Shown: positions 9,126 to 18,796, numbered from the stretch's first letter. The stretch: 64,000 nucleotides of DNA from Verrucomicrobiota bacterium (GCA_021325145.1 JAJPHR010000110.1:124001-188000); one strand, 5' to 3'. Notes: generated by a model not told the origin, from the sequence alone. A program made the numbers and translations.

Positions 9126-9528
9126 GTGTAAGTTACCTGATATGACCTTGGAGATCCTCTTTCGCCCCTCCGGGGCTTTGAGCTTTATACCCGTCACCCA
9201 GCGATAAATCGCTGGGCTATTATCGGGTGTCCCTCCGGGACAAAGCCATGGTCAAAGGGAGTCGTTTTGATGGTAAATGCAATCTTCCGCCGGGCCGCCC
9301 ATGCTTTCCATGAACTGTTTTGTAACTTATTGAACATCAACCATACCTACTCGGAACGCCCTAAATCGTTTCGGGGGGCGGCGTGCAGAGGACTGCCCGC
9401 CCTACCACCTTGTGCCGATAGGGCGCGCACTCCTGTGCGCGCCGCCGCGGGCCCCAGGCGCATTCATTAATGACGCGTGTATAATCGAACCGTTCAGGGT
9501 CCGTGAGCAGGTCCAACGGAACAGGGAA
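9126..9528. other. Intergenic region filled by two repeat elements
   Basis: The 403 bases between two convergent genes contain a three-hairpin module (9164-9241) and the second copy of the long repeat (9298-9535). I see no gene. The convergent arrangement suggests the hairpins could also end transcripts. Confidence 0.7.
9164..9241. repeat. Three-hairpin REP-like module
   Basis: Three perfect palindromes follow each other: GCCCCTCCGGGGC (9164-9176), CCCAGCGATAAATCGCTGGG (9197-9216) and GTCCCTCCGGGAC (9229-9241). This pattern resembles dispersed REP-like modules of environmental bacteria. Only one copy is seen in this window. Confidence 0.65.
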
Positions 9529-9535
9529 TTACCCC
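9298..9535. repeat. Long palindromic repeat, copy 2 (inverted to 85-308)
   Basis: This is the reverse-complement partner of 85-308. Core arms are at 9380-9406 and 9417-9443. The right end runs over the last codon and stop of the metallophosphoesterase gene (stop at 9529-9531). Confidence 0.85.
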
Positions 9536-10851
9536 TGGCTTTCCGCGCAACGCAGCGTGAGGTGGACGATCTCCGCGGGGGCGTTGATGCGGATGGGGAA
9601 CCAGTTGCCGACGCCGTTAGAGACGATCATTTGGCTGCGGTTGCGCTGGTAAAGGCCGGACCAGTAGCGGAAGAAAGCGGGACCTACGCCGTGATGGCTG
9701 TCGAGCATCAATTGCCCGCCGTGGGTGTGGCCGGCGAGGGTCAGGGGCAGGTCGGCGTCTGCGGCGGCGTCGAAGGCGTGGGGATGGTGCGCGAGCAAAA
9801 TGGGGAAAGCGTCGGGTTGGCGTTGCTTCAGCAGTTGGCGCAACTGAAGGGTGGTGACGCGGTCGCGTTCATGGGGATTGCCGATGAACCAACTCAGGCC
9901 GAAGAGTTGAACGGGATGGCCGCGAACGGTGGCCGTGGCCGAGTCGTCCAACAAAAAAGGCACGCCGGCGGCCTTGACGCGCCGCTGGAATTCTCCGGCG
10001 TCGTCGAGCAAATCATGGTTGCCTTCGATCATCCAGAGGCCGGAACGACCTTCCATGGCCTTGGCGAGGGCGAGTCCTTCGGAGAGATCGGCGAGTTCGT
10101 AGTTGATGAGGTCGCCGGTCATGAGGACGAGATCGGGGCGGAGGGAGTTGGTGAGGTTGACCATTTCGCGCAAGACCCGGCTGCTCGTCACCCGGCCCAC
10201 ATGGATATCGCTCACGTGCGCGATGGTCATGCCGTCAAGCGCCCGGGGCAGTGTCGGAATAGAAAGAGTGAAGCGACGCACGCGAAGGTTGTTGAGTTGC
10301 GCCAGCGCCACGGAAGTGGAACCGATGGTGAACAAAGGCGGAGCGAGCGCGGCGCAAGCGCCGAGGAATTCGCGGCGGGTGAGGGAGTTGGGGCGGGTGG
10401 GCGCGACAATGGGCAGCCCAGGGAGCGGCGGTCGGATGACGGAGCGTGGATCGTCCGCAGTGAGTTGCCTGTGATCTTCCGCCGGGCCGGTGGTCCGACG
10501 GGGACGGGCGGGTCGCCCGTGCCACCCATAGGCTTGAAATATCCGGGCCAATGATCGAACGAGCCATTTGCAAGCACGCACGCTCACAAGCAGCAGGATG
10601 ATGCTCAAGCTAAAGCCAAACCCGAAAAAGTGCCACAGGATGACTCCGGTGAGGACGGCTTTGGGCGTGTAGGGGGTCCAGTCCAGTTCGCACATGAGCG
10701 AGAGCAGGGCGGCCATTTGCGCGGCCAGAAAAACGCCGGAGAGGACGCGCCAGAGCCGGCGTTTGGTGAGCCGTCGGACGGCCACAAACCATGCCGCATC
10801 CATGGCGAGCATGGAGAAGTTGAGCACCAAATGGAACCAAAACCAAAACAC
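9529..10851 (-). CDS. Membrane-anchored metallophosphoesterase
   Basis: The N-terminal part has several hydrophobic helices (FWFWFHLVLNFSMLAMDAAW; VLSGVFLAAQMAALLSLM; WHFFGFGFSLSIILLLVS), then a Tat-like RREFLGACAA, and a calcineurin-like phosphoesterase domain. All five metal motifs are visible: SDIHVG, TGDLIN, EGNHD, AHHPH and GHTHGGQ. Such proteins resemble YkuE/YaeI-type phosphodiesterases at the membrane. The start is uncertain: GTG at 10851 is chosen because it begins just before the first helix. The frame stays open to 11145, but that stretch includes a TCCAAGG-type repeat and does not look like protein. Product about 440 residues. Confidence 0.8.
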   Translation of the reverse strand: MFWFWFHLVLNFSMLAMDAAWFVAVRRLTKRRLWRVLSGVFLAAQMAALLSLMCELDWTPYTPKAVLTGVILWHFFGFGFSLSIILLLVSVRACKWLVRSLARIFQAYGWHGRPARPRRTTGPAEDHRQLTADDPRSVIRPPLPGLPIVAPTRPNSLTRREFLGACAALAPPLFTIGSTSVALAQLNNLRVRRFTLSIPTLPRALDGMTIAHVSDIHVGRVTSSRVLREMVNLTNSLRPDLVLMTGDLINYELADLSEGLALAKAMEGRSGLWMIEGNHDLLDDAGEFQRRVKAAGVPFLLDDSATATVRGHPVQLFGLSWFIGNPHERDRVTTLQLRQLLKQRQPDAFPILLAHHPHAFDAAADADLPLTLAGHTHGGQLMLDSHHGVGPAFFRYWSGLYQRNRSQMIVSNGVGNWFPIRINAPAEIVHLTLRCAESQG

Positions 10852-10911
10852 GGCCCTAACATATTCGGGACTCCGTTGTGCGCAATGGAAATAAGGACAG
10901 GGGGGAGCCCG

Positions 10912-10930
10912 GGGTCCAAGGTCCAAAGTC
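10912..10930. repeat. TCCAAGG heptamer repeat
   Basis: The words GGTCCAAGGTCCAAAGTC occur in the gap between the phosphoesterase and the Gfo/Idh gene. The same heptamer recurs at 13472-13488 and, four times over, inside the TPR gene at 27318-27347. Confidence 0.55.
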
Positions 10931-11147
10931 GGAAGGCGAGGCGCTAAATCCACCCGAATGGGCTCAAGAGAAGCATGAAGTGGGGACGAGGACACCACCT
11001 GTGTTTTCCCGGCTTGCATTGGGGCAGGGTGGTTTGATACGCTGCCAGCGACCCTTAAGAAGCGGTTGGCGCGAATTAATGACGCACAGCATCGGCCAAC
11101 CCGGGTGAGACTTTGGACCGGTTTCCCCACATTGACGCAATACAACT

Positions 11148-12302
11148 ATGAATCCATCCGAACAGATCAATCAACTCCGGGCCGGCGTGATCGGCACCGG
11201 CTTCATCGGCCCCGTACACATCGAAGCCCTTCGCCGGCTGGGCGTGCAGGTGGTGGCGCTCTGCGACGTGCCGAGCATCGTGCAATCGATGGCCGCCAAG
11301 CATGGCATCCCGCAAACGTTCACTGACTATAAGACGATGCTGCAGTCGCCGGACGTGGACGTGGTGCATATCGCCGCGCCGAACCGTTTTCACAGCGAGA
11401 TGTCCGTCGCCGCGTTGAAGGCGGGCAAGCATTGCATTTGCGAGAAGCCGCTGGCGATGGACACGCGGGAGACGGCGCAGATCGTCAAGCTGGCGAAGTC
11501 GAGCGGGACGGTGTTCGCGGTGAATTATAACGTGCGGTTTTATCCGGCGGTGCTGGCGTTGCGGAAAATGGTGGCGCGCGGCGACCTGGGCCAGATCATT
11601 CACGTGAACGGAACGTATTTCCAAGACTGGCTGTTCAAGGAGACCGATTACAACTGGCGTCTGCTGCCCCAGGAAGGCGGCAAACTCCGCGCGGTGGCGG
11701 ACATCGGGACGCACTGGATGGACACGGCGTCGTTCATTCTTGGCGCGAAGATCAAGTCCGTGTTCGCGGAACTTGATACGTTCCACAAAACGCGCAAGCG
11801 CCCGCTGGGCGAGGTGCAGACGTACGCGAAGGCGGATGCGTCGATGAAGTACGCGACCTACAAGGTGGAGACGGAGGATTTCGCGAGCCTGTTGCTGCGG
11901 TTCGACAACGGGACGTTCGGCAACCTGGCGGTGTCGCAGGTGGCGGCGGGGCGGAAGAATTGCATTCGGCTGGAAGTGTATGGCTCGAAGAAGTCGGCGG
12001 CGTGGTGCTCGGAGGAACCGGAGACGCTGCGGTTCGGCAATCGCGATGGCGCGAACGAAGTCGCCGTGCGGGGAACGCCGGCATTTGGCGATGGGCCGGC
12101 GGGTTACGTGGATTACCCGGCAGGACACGTCGAAGGTTTTCCGGATACCTTCAAGATGCACTTTCGCTCGGTGTATGGACGCATTGTCAGCGGCGGCAAA
12201 GGCGAGCGCTTGCACGCGACGGCTGAGGATGGGCACCAGGAAGTGGCAGTGTGCGAGGCTATTATGCGGAGCAATGCGAAGAAAGGGTGGGTCAAGGTGT
12301 AG
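11148..12302 (+). CDS. Gfo/Idh/MocA family oxidoreductase
   Basis: This 384-residue protein is a cytoplasmic NAD(P)-dependent oxidoreductase of the Gfo/Idh/MocA family, which acts on sugars and related polyols. The Rossmann motif AGVIGTGFIGPVHIEAL is at the N-terminus, and the family's Glu-Lys-Pro motif is present in ICEKPLAMD. The catalytic region includes GTHWMD, with the His expected to act as base. The substrate cannot be read from sequence. It is transcribed divergently from the metallophosphoesterase. Confidence 0.9.
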   Translation: MNPSEQINQLRAGVIGTGFIGPVHIEALRRLGVQVVALCDVPSIVQSMAAKHGIPQTFTDYKTMLQSPDVDVVHIAAPNRFHSEMSVAALKAGKHCICEKPLAMDTRETAQIVKLAKSSGTVFAVNYNVRFYPAVLALRKMVARGDLGQIIHVNGTYFQDWLFKETDYNWRLLPQEGGKLRAVADIGTHWMDTASFILGAKIKSVFAELDTFHKTRKRPLGEVQTYAKADASMKYATYKVETEDFASLLLRFDNGTFGNLAVSQVAAGRKNCIRLEVYGSKKSAAWCSEEPETLRFGNRDGANEVAVRGTPAFGDGPAGYVDYPAGHVEGFPDTFKMHFRSVYGRIVSGGKGERLHATAEDGHQEVAVCEAIMRSNAKKGWVKV

Positions 12303-12460
12303 TTCTGAGGCGGAAGCGCGGGCAGGTTTGACTGGCCAGAAACGCGTTGTTAGACCGGGGCATAACACTCGCGCCCCATTCACCACAATTCCGGCGTTGC
12401 TTTTCGCCGGGATTGAGACATCTTGATTTTGGAAGAAACGATTACGCTATTTATTACTTT

Positions 12461-13459
12461 ATGAGCGCTATTGCCGAAACTGAAAAAACCGGGGCCGCTG
12501 CCAAGCTCAGCCAATTGGACCAACTCAAGCAGTTCACGAAAGTCGTTGCCGACACGGGCGATTTCGGAACCTTGAAGGAGTTTGCGCCACAGGACGCCAC
12601 GACCAATCCGTCACTGATCCTCAAGGCGGCCCAGATGCCCGCCTACAAGAGCATTGTCGAGAAGGCGATCGCGGATAATTGCAAGGCGAACGCGAGCGGC
12701 AAGGCCCTCCTGAGCCTCATCATGGACGATTTGCTGGTGGATTTCGGCACGGAGATTTTGAAGATCGTGCCGGGGCGGGTTTCCACGGAGACGGATGCGA
12801 ACCTGTCGTTCGATGTGGACGGGTTGGTGGCCAAAGGGCGGCGGTTTATTTCGCTTTACGAGCAGCGGGGCATCGGGCGCGAGAGGATTTTGGTCAAGAT
12901 CGCGACGACCTGGGAAGGCACGCGCGCGGCGCAGGTGTTGCAGAAGGAAGGGATCAACTGCAACATGACGCTGCTGTTCTCGCTGGTGCAAGCAGTGGCT
13001 TGCGCGGAAGTCGGGGCGAAATTGATCTCGCCGTTCGTTGGGCGCATCCTGGATTGGTACAAGGCCAAGACGGGCAAGGATTTTGCGCCGGCGGAAGATC
13101 CCGGCGTGAAATCGGTGCGGGAGATTTACGCGTATTACAAGAAGTACGGCCACGCCACGGAAGTCATGGGCGCCAGCTTCCGGAACGCAGGTGAAATTTT
13201 GGAATTGGCCGGTTGCGACGCATTGACCATCAGTCCGAATTTGCTCGCTGAATTGAAGCAGAGCACGGCGCCGGTTCCGCGCAAGCTCAGTCCGGAAATG
13301 GCGAAGTCGATCGACATCCCGCGAATGGAAATCAACGAGAAGAAGTTCCGCTGGCTGCTGAACGAGGACGCGATGGCGACGGAAAAAACCGCCGAAGGCA
13401 TCCGCACTTTTGCGGCGGACGCACTCAAGCTGGAGAAATATATCGCCGAGCGCTTGTAG
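12461..13459 (+). CDS. tal: Transaldolase
   Basis: This 332-residue protein is a class I transaldolase of the TalB type. It moves a dihydroxyacetone unit between sugar phosphates in the non-oxidative pentose phosphate pathway. The N-terminal DATTNPSLI motif and the active-site segment [12 protein letters not shown], with the Schiff-base Lys146, are clear. DEVQUAL features such as NMTLLFS and SPFVGRI are also in place. The ATG at 12461 is chosen over an upstream frame at 12347, because homologues begin near the Leu-Asp-Gln-Leu helix. It is the only central-carbon enzyme in this part of the window. Confidence 0.96.
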   Translation: MSAIAETEKTGAAAKLSQLDQLKQFTKVVADTGDFGTLKEFAPQDATTNPSLILKAAQMPAYKSIVEKAIADNCKANASGKALLSLIMDDLLVDFGTEILKIVPGRVSTETDANLSFDVDGLVAKGRRFISLYEQRGIGRERILVKIATTWEGTRAAQVLQKEGINCNMTLLFSLVQAVACAEVGAKLISPFVGRILDWYKAKTGKDFAPAEDPGVKSVREIYAYYKKYGHATEVMGASFRNAGEILELAGCDALTISPNLLAELKQSTAPVPRKLSPEMAKSIDIPRMEINEKKFRWLLNEDAMATEKTAEGIRTFAADALKLEKYIAERL

Positions 13460-13471
13460 CCCGGAGGGGCC

Positions 13472-13488
13472 AGATCCAAGGTCCAAAG
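13472..13488. repeat. TCCAAGG heptamer repeat
   Basis: GATCCAAGGTCCAAAGCC lies in the short gap after the transaldolase gene. It is a two-unit copy of the heptamer family seen at 10912-10930 and 27318-27347. Confidence 0.45.
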
Positions 13489-13533
13489 CCCTGGAACGGA
13501 GCTGGGCGGTCTTGAGTGTTTGCACGGGCCGCC

Positions 13534-14412
13534 ATGGTCAAAATGCCGCAATCCAAATGGAGCCGTAGAATCATGCGTGTGCTGACAATTCTGGCGGCGG
13601 TCTATTTCGGGCTGATGCTGCTGGTGTTTCTGGCGCAGCGCAGCATGTTGTATCATCCGGCAAAAGCGCCGCTGGAAACCTTGACGAAATTGGCGCAGAA
13701 CTTCGGATTTCAACCCTGGCAAAATTCGGCTGGTGATTTTATCGGCTGGAAGCAACTGGTTCAGACCAATGGCCCGCGTAACCGCGTTCTGATCGTGCAC
13801 GGCAACGCCGGTTCGGCGATCGATCGTGTGGATTATGCGGAAGGGGTGAAACGGGTCATGCCGTGCGACGTGTATATCCTGGAATATCCGGGATACGGGG
13901 CAAGGCCGGGAGCACCGAGCGAGAAAAGTTTGCTTGCCGCCGCGGACGAGGCCATGGCGCTCATTGAGAAGGACGGTCCGATTTATCTGATCGGTGAATC
14001 GCTGGGCACGGGCGTGGCGTCGTATTTGGCGGGAACGCATCCCAAATCGGTTGCCGCGCTGCTGCTGATGGCGCCCTATCACAACCTGACCGAGGTGGCC
14101 CAAAATCACATGCCGATTTTTCCGGTGCGCTGGCTGTTGCAGGATAAATTTCCTTCGGCGCAGTATCTTCGCGCGTATCACGGACCCGTGGCGGTGGTGC
14201 TGGCAGGCCAGGATGAAGTGATTCCCAAGCGGTTTGGGCGGCATCTCTATGACGATTACAATGGGCCGAAAAAACTCTGGGAAATCGACGGAGCCTACCA
14301 CAACGATCTTCCTGAGCAATCGCCCGAGTGGTGGCAGGAATTAGTCGCGTTCTGGAAAGCGGGCGGAGTCGTGAACGGTTCGACCAATCGCGAAGAGGCA
14401 AGAAAGCCCTGA
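13534..14412 (+). CDS. Membrane-anchored alpha/beta hydrolase
   Basis: The product is about 292 residues. It has one N-terminal transmembrane helix (VLTILAAVYFGLMLLVFLA) followed by an alpha/beta hydrolase domain similar to the BEM46/YfhR group. The nucleophile elbow is GESLGTG, the oxyanion region is VHGNAGS, and the acid and base are expected in AGQDEVIP and DGAYHND. It probably hydrolyses an ester or amide at the membrane, but the substrate is unknown. The ATG at 13534 is preferred; a GTG at 13516 would add six residues. Confidence 0.82.
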   Translation: MVKMPQSKWSRRIMRVLTILAAVYFGLMLLVFLAQRSMLYHPAKAPLETLTKLAQNFGFQPWQNSAGDFIGWKQLVQTNGPRNRVLIVHGNAGSAIDRVDYAEGVKRVMPCDVYILEYPGYGARPGAPSEKSLLAAADEAMALIEKDGPIYLIGESLGTGVASYLAGTHPKSVAALLLMAPYHNLTEVAQNHMPIFPVRWLLQDKFPSAQYLRAYHGPVAVVLAGQDEVIPKRFGRHLYDDYNGPKKLWEIDGAYHNDLPEQSPEWWQELVAFWKAGGVVNGSTNREEARKP

Positions 14413-14545
14413 AGTTTTTCTGCGGCATGGGGCGCTTTTCCCCGGAGTGCGCCCGTCCCCAGGCGGAGCCGCATTCAGACGACCGGCAGCGTTGGCCTTG
14501 TTCCCTACACAGCGTAATCAATAAGTGCGCCCTGGGCACACGGGC

Positions 14546-14572
14546 GGCGCGCACAGGAGTGCGCGCCCTACC
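14546..14572. repeat. GGCGCGCAC core hairpin repeat
   Basis: GGCGCGCACAGGAGTGCGCG is the start of a perfect hairpin (9-base arms, 4-base loop, 14546-14567) followed by CTACC. It matches one core arm of the long repeat at 85-308. It lies between two convergent genes. Confidence 0.7.
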
Positions 14573-14592
14573 TTGGCCGGGTGGCGAGGCAT

Positions 14593-16134
14593 TCATTCAA
14601 TCCGTCCATTGCCCTCATCGAAATACTTCACGCCGTTGACTTCGGTGAACATGAGATACTGACGCCAAACTTTTCCATCCAGTTTCCGCGAGGCTTCCAA
14701 ACGTTGCGGTTCGTAGGACTTGAGCTTGGGAGCTTTCATATCGAGAGCCTCGCTGAGAACGCGGCCGTCCATGGGCTTGGGCGGTTTGACTCCGAGAATC
14801 CAGAGCACAGTCGGCGCGACATCGGTGTTGCCGGTGGGCAGATGATCCACGATGCCTTTGCGAAAATCCGGACCGGCGGCGAGCAGCGTGTTGTGCATGT
14901 CATAATGCGAGAGACTGACGTGCATGCCCAGTTCGCCGTAATCGTAAACGCCGGAAGCGACCATGCCCGGAACTCCGTTCGTGTTCTTGTCAGGACTCCA
15001 AGCCATGGACAGGACAATGTCCGGCGCGTCCGGTGAATCAAGCTTGCCCTGGGACAGCGTGAAAGTGCCTTCCATCGGCTCGCGGGTGAAGACTACACCC
15101 GAGTAATCCTGGCGTTGCAGAAACTCCACCAGGCGGCGGGTTGTTTCAGCGTCGTGGTCGCCCACATAAAACAGGCATCCGCCGCCATTGCTGACCACAA
15201 CGATGCGGCCCTTGCCGGGTTTCGGACCCAGAATGGCCACCACGCCGAACCCGGCTTTCCGCAATGATTCCGCCAAGTCCACTCGCCGCGAAATAGTGGA
15301 AAACCCATGGTCGGAAACCAGCAGGATGTCGGTGTCCTGCAAGATGTCTTTCGCCTGGAGCGCCGCCAAGACTCGCCCGAGGTTATCATCCGCGTTCTTG
15401 AGCGCTGTCAGAGCTTCCGGTGATCCCAATCCGAATTTGTGTTGTGCGGAATCGGGTTCGTTCATCCAAAGCAGCGTGAAAGCGGGCACATCGCCGCGCC
15501 AGAGCCGCTCAATCAAGGCCTGAGTCGTCCAATCGTTGCGCGTGGGGGTGGCGTGCTCCGCCGGAAATGCGCCCTGGCGGTTGGTGAGTTCCTGCGCGAC
15601 GTCCTCCGGCAAACTGTTGCCGGCGAACAGAGTGATGTTTTGCGCGCCAACCGGACGGGCGGCACGGTCATGCAACAACCCGATGCCCTTCGCCCCGGCC
15701 ACCACGGTACGCAATCCCGCGTGTTGCAAAATCTCGGCCGTGGTCGGCGCGGCGATATAATGGCCGCCACTGACTTCATCGCCTTTGCGGGCCCATTCCA
15801 GACCTTCCATGTGGAGAATCGTCTTCGGATCGATCTGCGGGCGATATTCCTTGTTGGCGATGATGGTGCTGTGCTCGGGATAGCAGCCGGTGGCAATCGC
15901 GGTGCCGTTGACTTCCGTGGCGCTCAAATACACCGGGTGATGATTGGCGAATGTTACACCCCCACTGGCCATGCGCCAGGCGTTTGGCGTCAGTTCGGGC
16001 GTGATGAAGTCCGGACGCATGCCGTCCCATACTACGACGATGACATGATGGGCTTTGCCCGCGGCCTCGGCCACACAAGCAACACAGGTGAACAGGAAGA
16101 GGCAGCCAGCCAGGACGAACATGTGCTTTCTCAT
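14593..16134 (-). CDS. Secreted type I phosphodiesterase/alkaline phosphatase-like enzyme
   Basis: The product is about 513 residues. After a signal peptide (MRKHMFVLAGCLFLFTCVAC) it has the alkaline-phosphatase-superfamily fold seen in nucleotide pyrophosphatases. The first metal ligand is the Asp in VVVWDGMRPD, and the probable nucleophile Thr is in ATEVNGTAIATG. Later ligands are in LVSDHGFS and the His-containing SLSHYDMHNTL. It probably hydrolyses phosphodiesters or phosphonate esters outside the cytoplasm. The ATG at 16134 is chosen because the signal peptide starts there. Confidence 0.85.
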   Translation of the reverse strand: MRKHMFVLAGCLFLFTCVACVAEAAGKAHHVIVVVWDGMRPDFITPELTPNAWRMASGGVTFANHHPVYLSATEVNGTAIATGCYPEHSTIIANKEYRPQIDPKTILHMEGLEWARKGDEVSGGHYIAAPTTAEILQHAGLRTVVAGAKGIGLLHDRAARPVGAQNITLFAGNSLPEDVAQELTNRQGAFPAEHATPTRNDWTTQALIERLWRGDVPAFTLLWMNEPDSAQHKFGLGSPEALTALKNADDNLGRVLAALQAKDILQDTDILLVSDHGFSTISRRVDLAESLRKAGFGVVAILGPKPGKGRIVVVSNGGGCLFYVGDHDAETTRRLVEFLQRQDYSGVVFTREPMEGTFTLSQGKLDSPDAPDIVLSMAWSPDKNTNGVPGMVASGVYDYGELGMHVSLSHYDMHNTLLAAGPDFRKGIVDHLPTGNTDVAPTVLWILGVKPPKPMDGRVLSEALDMKAPKLKSYEPQRLEASRKLDGKVWRQYLMFTEVNGVKYFDEGNGRIE

Positions 16135-16259
16135 AAAATGTGACGAAACTGTGGCGATAGGGAACATCCGAGGCAACGGTTTTTTCGGTGACGTTTGAGT
16201 GACGATGGGAAGAATTGTTCCTGCAAAGGGTGAATTCAGATCCACCCAACTGGTAGCAG

Positions 16260-16315
16260 CCGACGCAAGGAGGCTTTAACTCTTCCAGAAATCAGTCAGA
16301 GCCTCCTTGCGTCGG
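16260..16315. repeat. Perfect 16-base inverted repeat
   Basis: CCGACGCAAGGAGGCT at 16260-16275 pairs exactly with AGCCTCCTTGCGTCGG at 16300-16315, with a 24-base loop. It lies between two minus-strand genes, downstream of the ABC-F gene. There is no T-tract, so a simple intrinsic terminator is not supported. It may be another dispersed palindromic element. Confidence 0.75.
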
Positions 16316-16349
16316 CCGCCACGCTTTTGAATGTGCATCGGCGTTTTTA

Positions 16350-18305
16350 TCACGCTGGACGCGCGGCTTCCAAATCTTCCAGCTTCCGGGCGGCGGCTTC
16401 CCATTCGGGCGTGATTTCAGCCAGGCGATCCTGGGCGTAAATGAGTTCGCGGTTAATTTCCATGGCGCGGCCAGGTTGCTGGTAGGTGTCAGGTTTTTCG
16501 AGTTCGGCGGCCAGTTCCTTTTGCTTCAGTTCGAGCCCGGCGATTTCCGTTTCGAGGGACTTTACAAGCTGTTGCTGTTCCTTTCGCGCCCGGGACAACG
16601 CCTGGCGTTGCTCGGCTTCCAAACGCTTTTGCTCCTTGGATTTTACGCTCGCCCGTTCGGCCGGTTCCGGACGGGGCGCTTCGGCTTTTGCGCCCGCCGT
16701 CAGGGCGGCGCGCTCGGAGGTCGCGGCGGTTTTGTCCAGGTAATACTGGTAATCGCCCGCGTAATGGGTGAGTTGGCCGGCATTGACGTGCACCACATGG
16801 TTTGCCAGCGCCCGGATGAAATAGACGTCGTGGCTGATAAAGATGAGAGTGCCGGCGAATTGCTTGAGCGCGCCCACGAGGGCGTCGATGCTGGGGATGT
16901 CGAGGTGCGTGGTGGGCTCGTCCATGAGCAAAAGGTTGGGCGGATCCAGCAACAATTTCACCAGCGCAAGCCGGCTTTTCTCGCCGCCGCTCAGCACGCT
17001 CACGCGTTTGAAAACGTCGTCACCGCGGAACAGAAAGCAACCCAGCACCGTGCGGACAAATTGTTCGGTGACGCGTTGGGGCGTTTCCAACGCTTCTTCA
17101 AGGACGCTCCGCCCGGCTTGCAGCATTTCGACGCGATATTGGGAATAGTACCCGGCCTTGGCTTTGTGGCCGAGCTCGCGCTCGCCGCCCTGCACCGGCA
17201 GGACGCCCGCGAGCAGCTTGAGCAGCGTGGATTTCCCCGCGCCATTGGGGCCGACAAGCACGGTGCGCTGGCCGCGTTCCGCTTGAAAATCAAGGCTGCG
17301 ATAGACCACATTTTCGCCGTAGGCGTGACGAACGCCCTTGAGCGTGATCACCTTCAAGCCACTGCGCTGCGGTTGGGGGAAACTGAAGTTGATCTTCTTC
17401 TCGTCATTGACGGGCGCCTCGATTTTTTCCATCCGCTCGATCTGCTTGAGCTTGCTCTGGGCCTGGGCGGCCTTCGTGTTCTTGGCGCGGAAACGGTCCA
17501 CGAATTCCATCAAGTGCGCGATTTCGCGCTGCTGGTTCTTGTAGGCGGCCGCCAACTGTTCCTCGTGCGCGGCCCGCTGGGTGAGGTAGTCCTCGTAATT
17601 CCCGCGATATCGGATGAGTTGGGATTGGCGGATTTCCACGATGCTGCCGACAAGCTGGTTCAGAAACTCGCGATCATGGGAGATCATCAGGATCGCGCCG
17701 GGGTATTGCTTGAGGTAATCCTGGAACCAGAGCAACGCCTCAAGGTCGAGATGGTTCGTCGGCTCGTCGAGCATCAGCAAATCGGGTTCCTGCACGAGCA
17801 AACGCCCCAGATGGGCGCGCATCACCCAGCCGCCGCTCATCTCGCGCGCCGGGCGGTTGAAATCCTTCTCGCGAAATCCCAGCCCGGCCAGGATCTTCTT
17901 GGCTTTGGCTTCGAGTTGGTAGCCGCCCAGTTCGTCGAAGCGGGCGTGGAGGTTATCGTGATGATCGTGGTGATCGAGTTCCGTTGGATGATCCGCTTCC
18001 CAGGCTTTGAGCAGGCGTTGCAACTTCACGACTTCGGGGGTGATGGCGGTGGCCAATTCCAGCACGGTTTCCTCACCCGCCGGGGCGCTTTCCTGCGGCA
18101 GAAAACCGGTGGTAATGCCGCGCTGGAAAACAATGGTGCCGGTGTCGGGCGATTCCTTTTCCAGGATCAGGGCAAAGAGCGTGGATTTTCCCGCGCCGTT
18201 GGGCCCGACCAGCCCGACGCGGTCGCCGCGATTCACCTGGAGCGTGACGCCCTCGAACAAGGTGCGTCCACCAAAGACTTTGCTGACATCGGAAATCGTT
18301 AACAT
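16350..18305 (-). CDS. ABC-F family ATPase (Uup/EttA-like)
   Basis: This 651-residue protein has two ABC ATPase domains and no membrane segments, as in the ABC-F family that acts on ribosomes. Walker A motifs are GPNGAGKST in both halves (first at about 34-42). Signatures are MSGGWVMRAHL and LSGGEKSRLALV, and Walker B segments are LLMLDEPTNHLD and LLMDEPTTHLD. A linker of the P-site tRNA interaction type lies between the halves. The C-terminus is a charged coiled coil (about 545-650), as in Uup. The start is ATG at 18305. The upstream extension to 18419 is not supported. Confidence 0.92.
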   Translation of the reverse strand: MLTISDVSKVFGGRTLFEGVTLQVNRGDRVGLVGPNGAGKSTLFALILEKESPDTGTIVFQRGITTGFLPQESAPAGEETVLELATAITPEVVKLQRLLKAWEADHPTELDHHDHHDNLHARFDELGGYQLEAKAKKILAGLGFREKDFNRPAREMSGGWVMRAHLGRLLVQEPDLLMLDEPTNHLDLEALLWFQDYLKQYPGAILMISHDREFLNQLVGSIVEIRQSQLIRYRGNYEDYLTQRAAHEEQLAAAYKNQQREIAHLMEFVDRFRAKNTKAAQAQSKLKQIERMEKIEAPVNDEKKINFSFPQPQRSGLKVITLKGVRHAYGENVVYRSLDFQAERGQRTVLVGPNGAGKSTLLKLLAGVLPVQGGERELGHKAKAGYYSQYRVEMLQAGRSVLEEALETPQRVTEQFVRTVLGCFLFRGDDVFKRVSVLSGGEKSRLALVKLLLDPPNLLLMDEPTTHLDIPSIDALVGALKQFAGTLIFISHDVYFIRALANHVVHVNAGQLTHYAGDYQYYLDKTAATSERAALTAGAKAEAPRPEPAERASVKSKEQKRLEAEQRQALSRARKEQQQLVKSLETEIAGLELKQKELAAELEKPDTYQQPGRAMEINRELIYAQDRLAEITPEWEAAARKLEDLEAARPA

Positions 18306-18796
18306 GCAAAAAGGAAAGCTTGGCGCAGGATGGCTTTGCGGGCAAGGGTGGAAACGCGTTGGGTGGCAATGCTTCAGCGCCAACCGGGTGCGCCGGTCTT
18401 CGGGCGCGGCCGTGAGCAAGGTTCAAGAGTTCCAGTTAAGTCGGGTCCTTCGCGCCGTTCGTGGCTGGCGGCGCGCGGGGACGGACGCTCTCCGGCCCAG
18501 GCCATTTCCATCCAGGACTGGGGTATTACAGAAATGTTCAGAATCCAGTTGCAAACAGGGGCGGCAAAGGCTCTATTACCGGTGTCAGCGCAGGATGGGA
18601 GGGCCGGTGCGAAGCGCCGGAATGTCCAATGACCCAAGCGAGTGCCGGGAGCTTGGCGTCGGTGATTTTGCCCGCGCTTTGTTGAAAGCGGGGGATGGTT
18701 CTTTGACAATCAAAACAAGCCCGTGGTGACTGAGTCATTTTGGCACACTTGCGGCGGCTCTTTCCAGCCGTTCTGGAGGTGTAAACGGGTCGCGGA

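Noticed and set aside
10852-11145. 98-codon N-terminal extension of the metallophosphoesterase
   Set aside because: It includes the TCCAAGG repeat and lacks protein-like composition; the membrane helices begin after 10851.
16476-18302. A 608-codon open frame antisense to the ABC-F gene
   Set aside because: The opposite strand encodes all ABC-F motifs, and this frame encodes no recognisable domain.
18695-18720. TTCTTTGACA-type sequence resembling a CRISPR leader
   Set aside because: No repeat-spacer array and no cas gene follows. The resemblance is limited to a few bases.
18702-18732. TTGACA with a possible -10 17 bases later
   Set aside because: The -10 candidate (GTGACT) is poor, and no gene starts soon after it.
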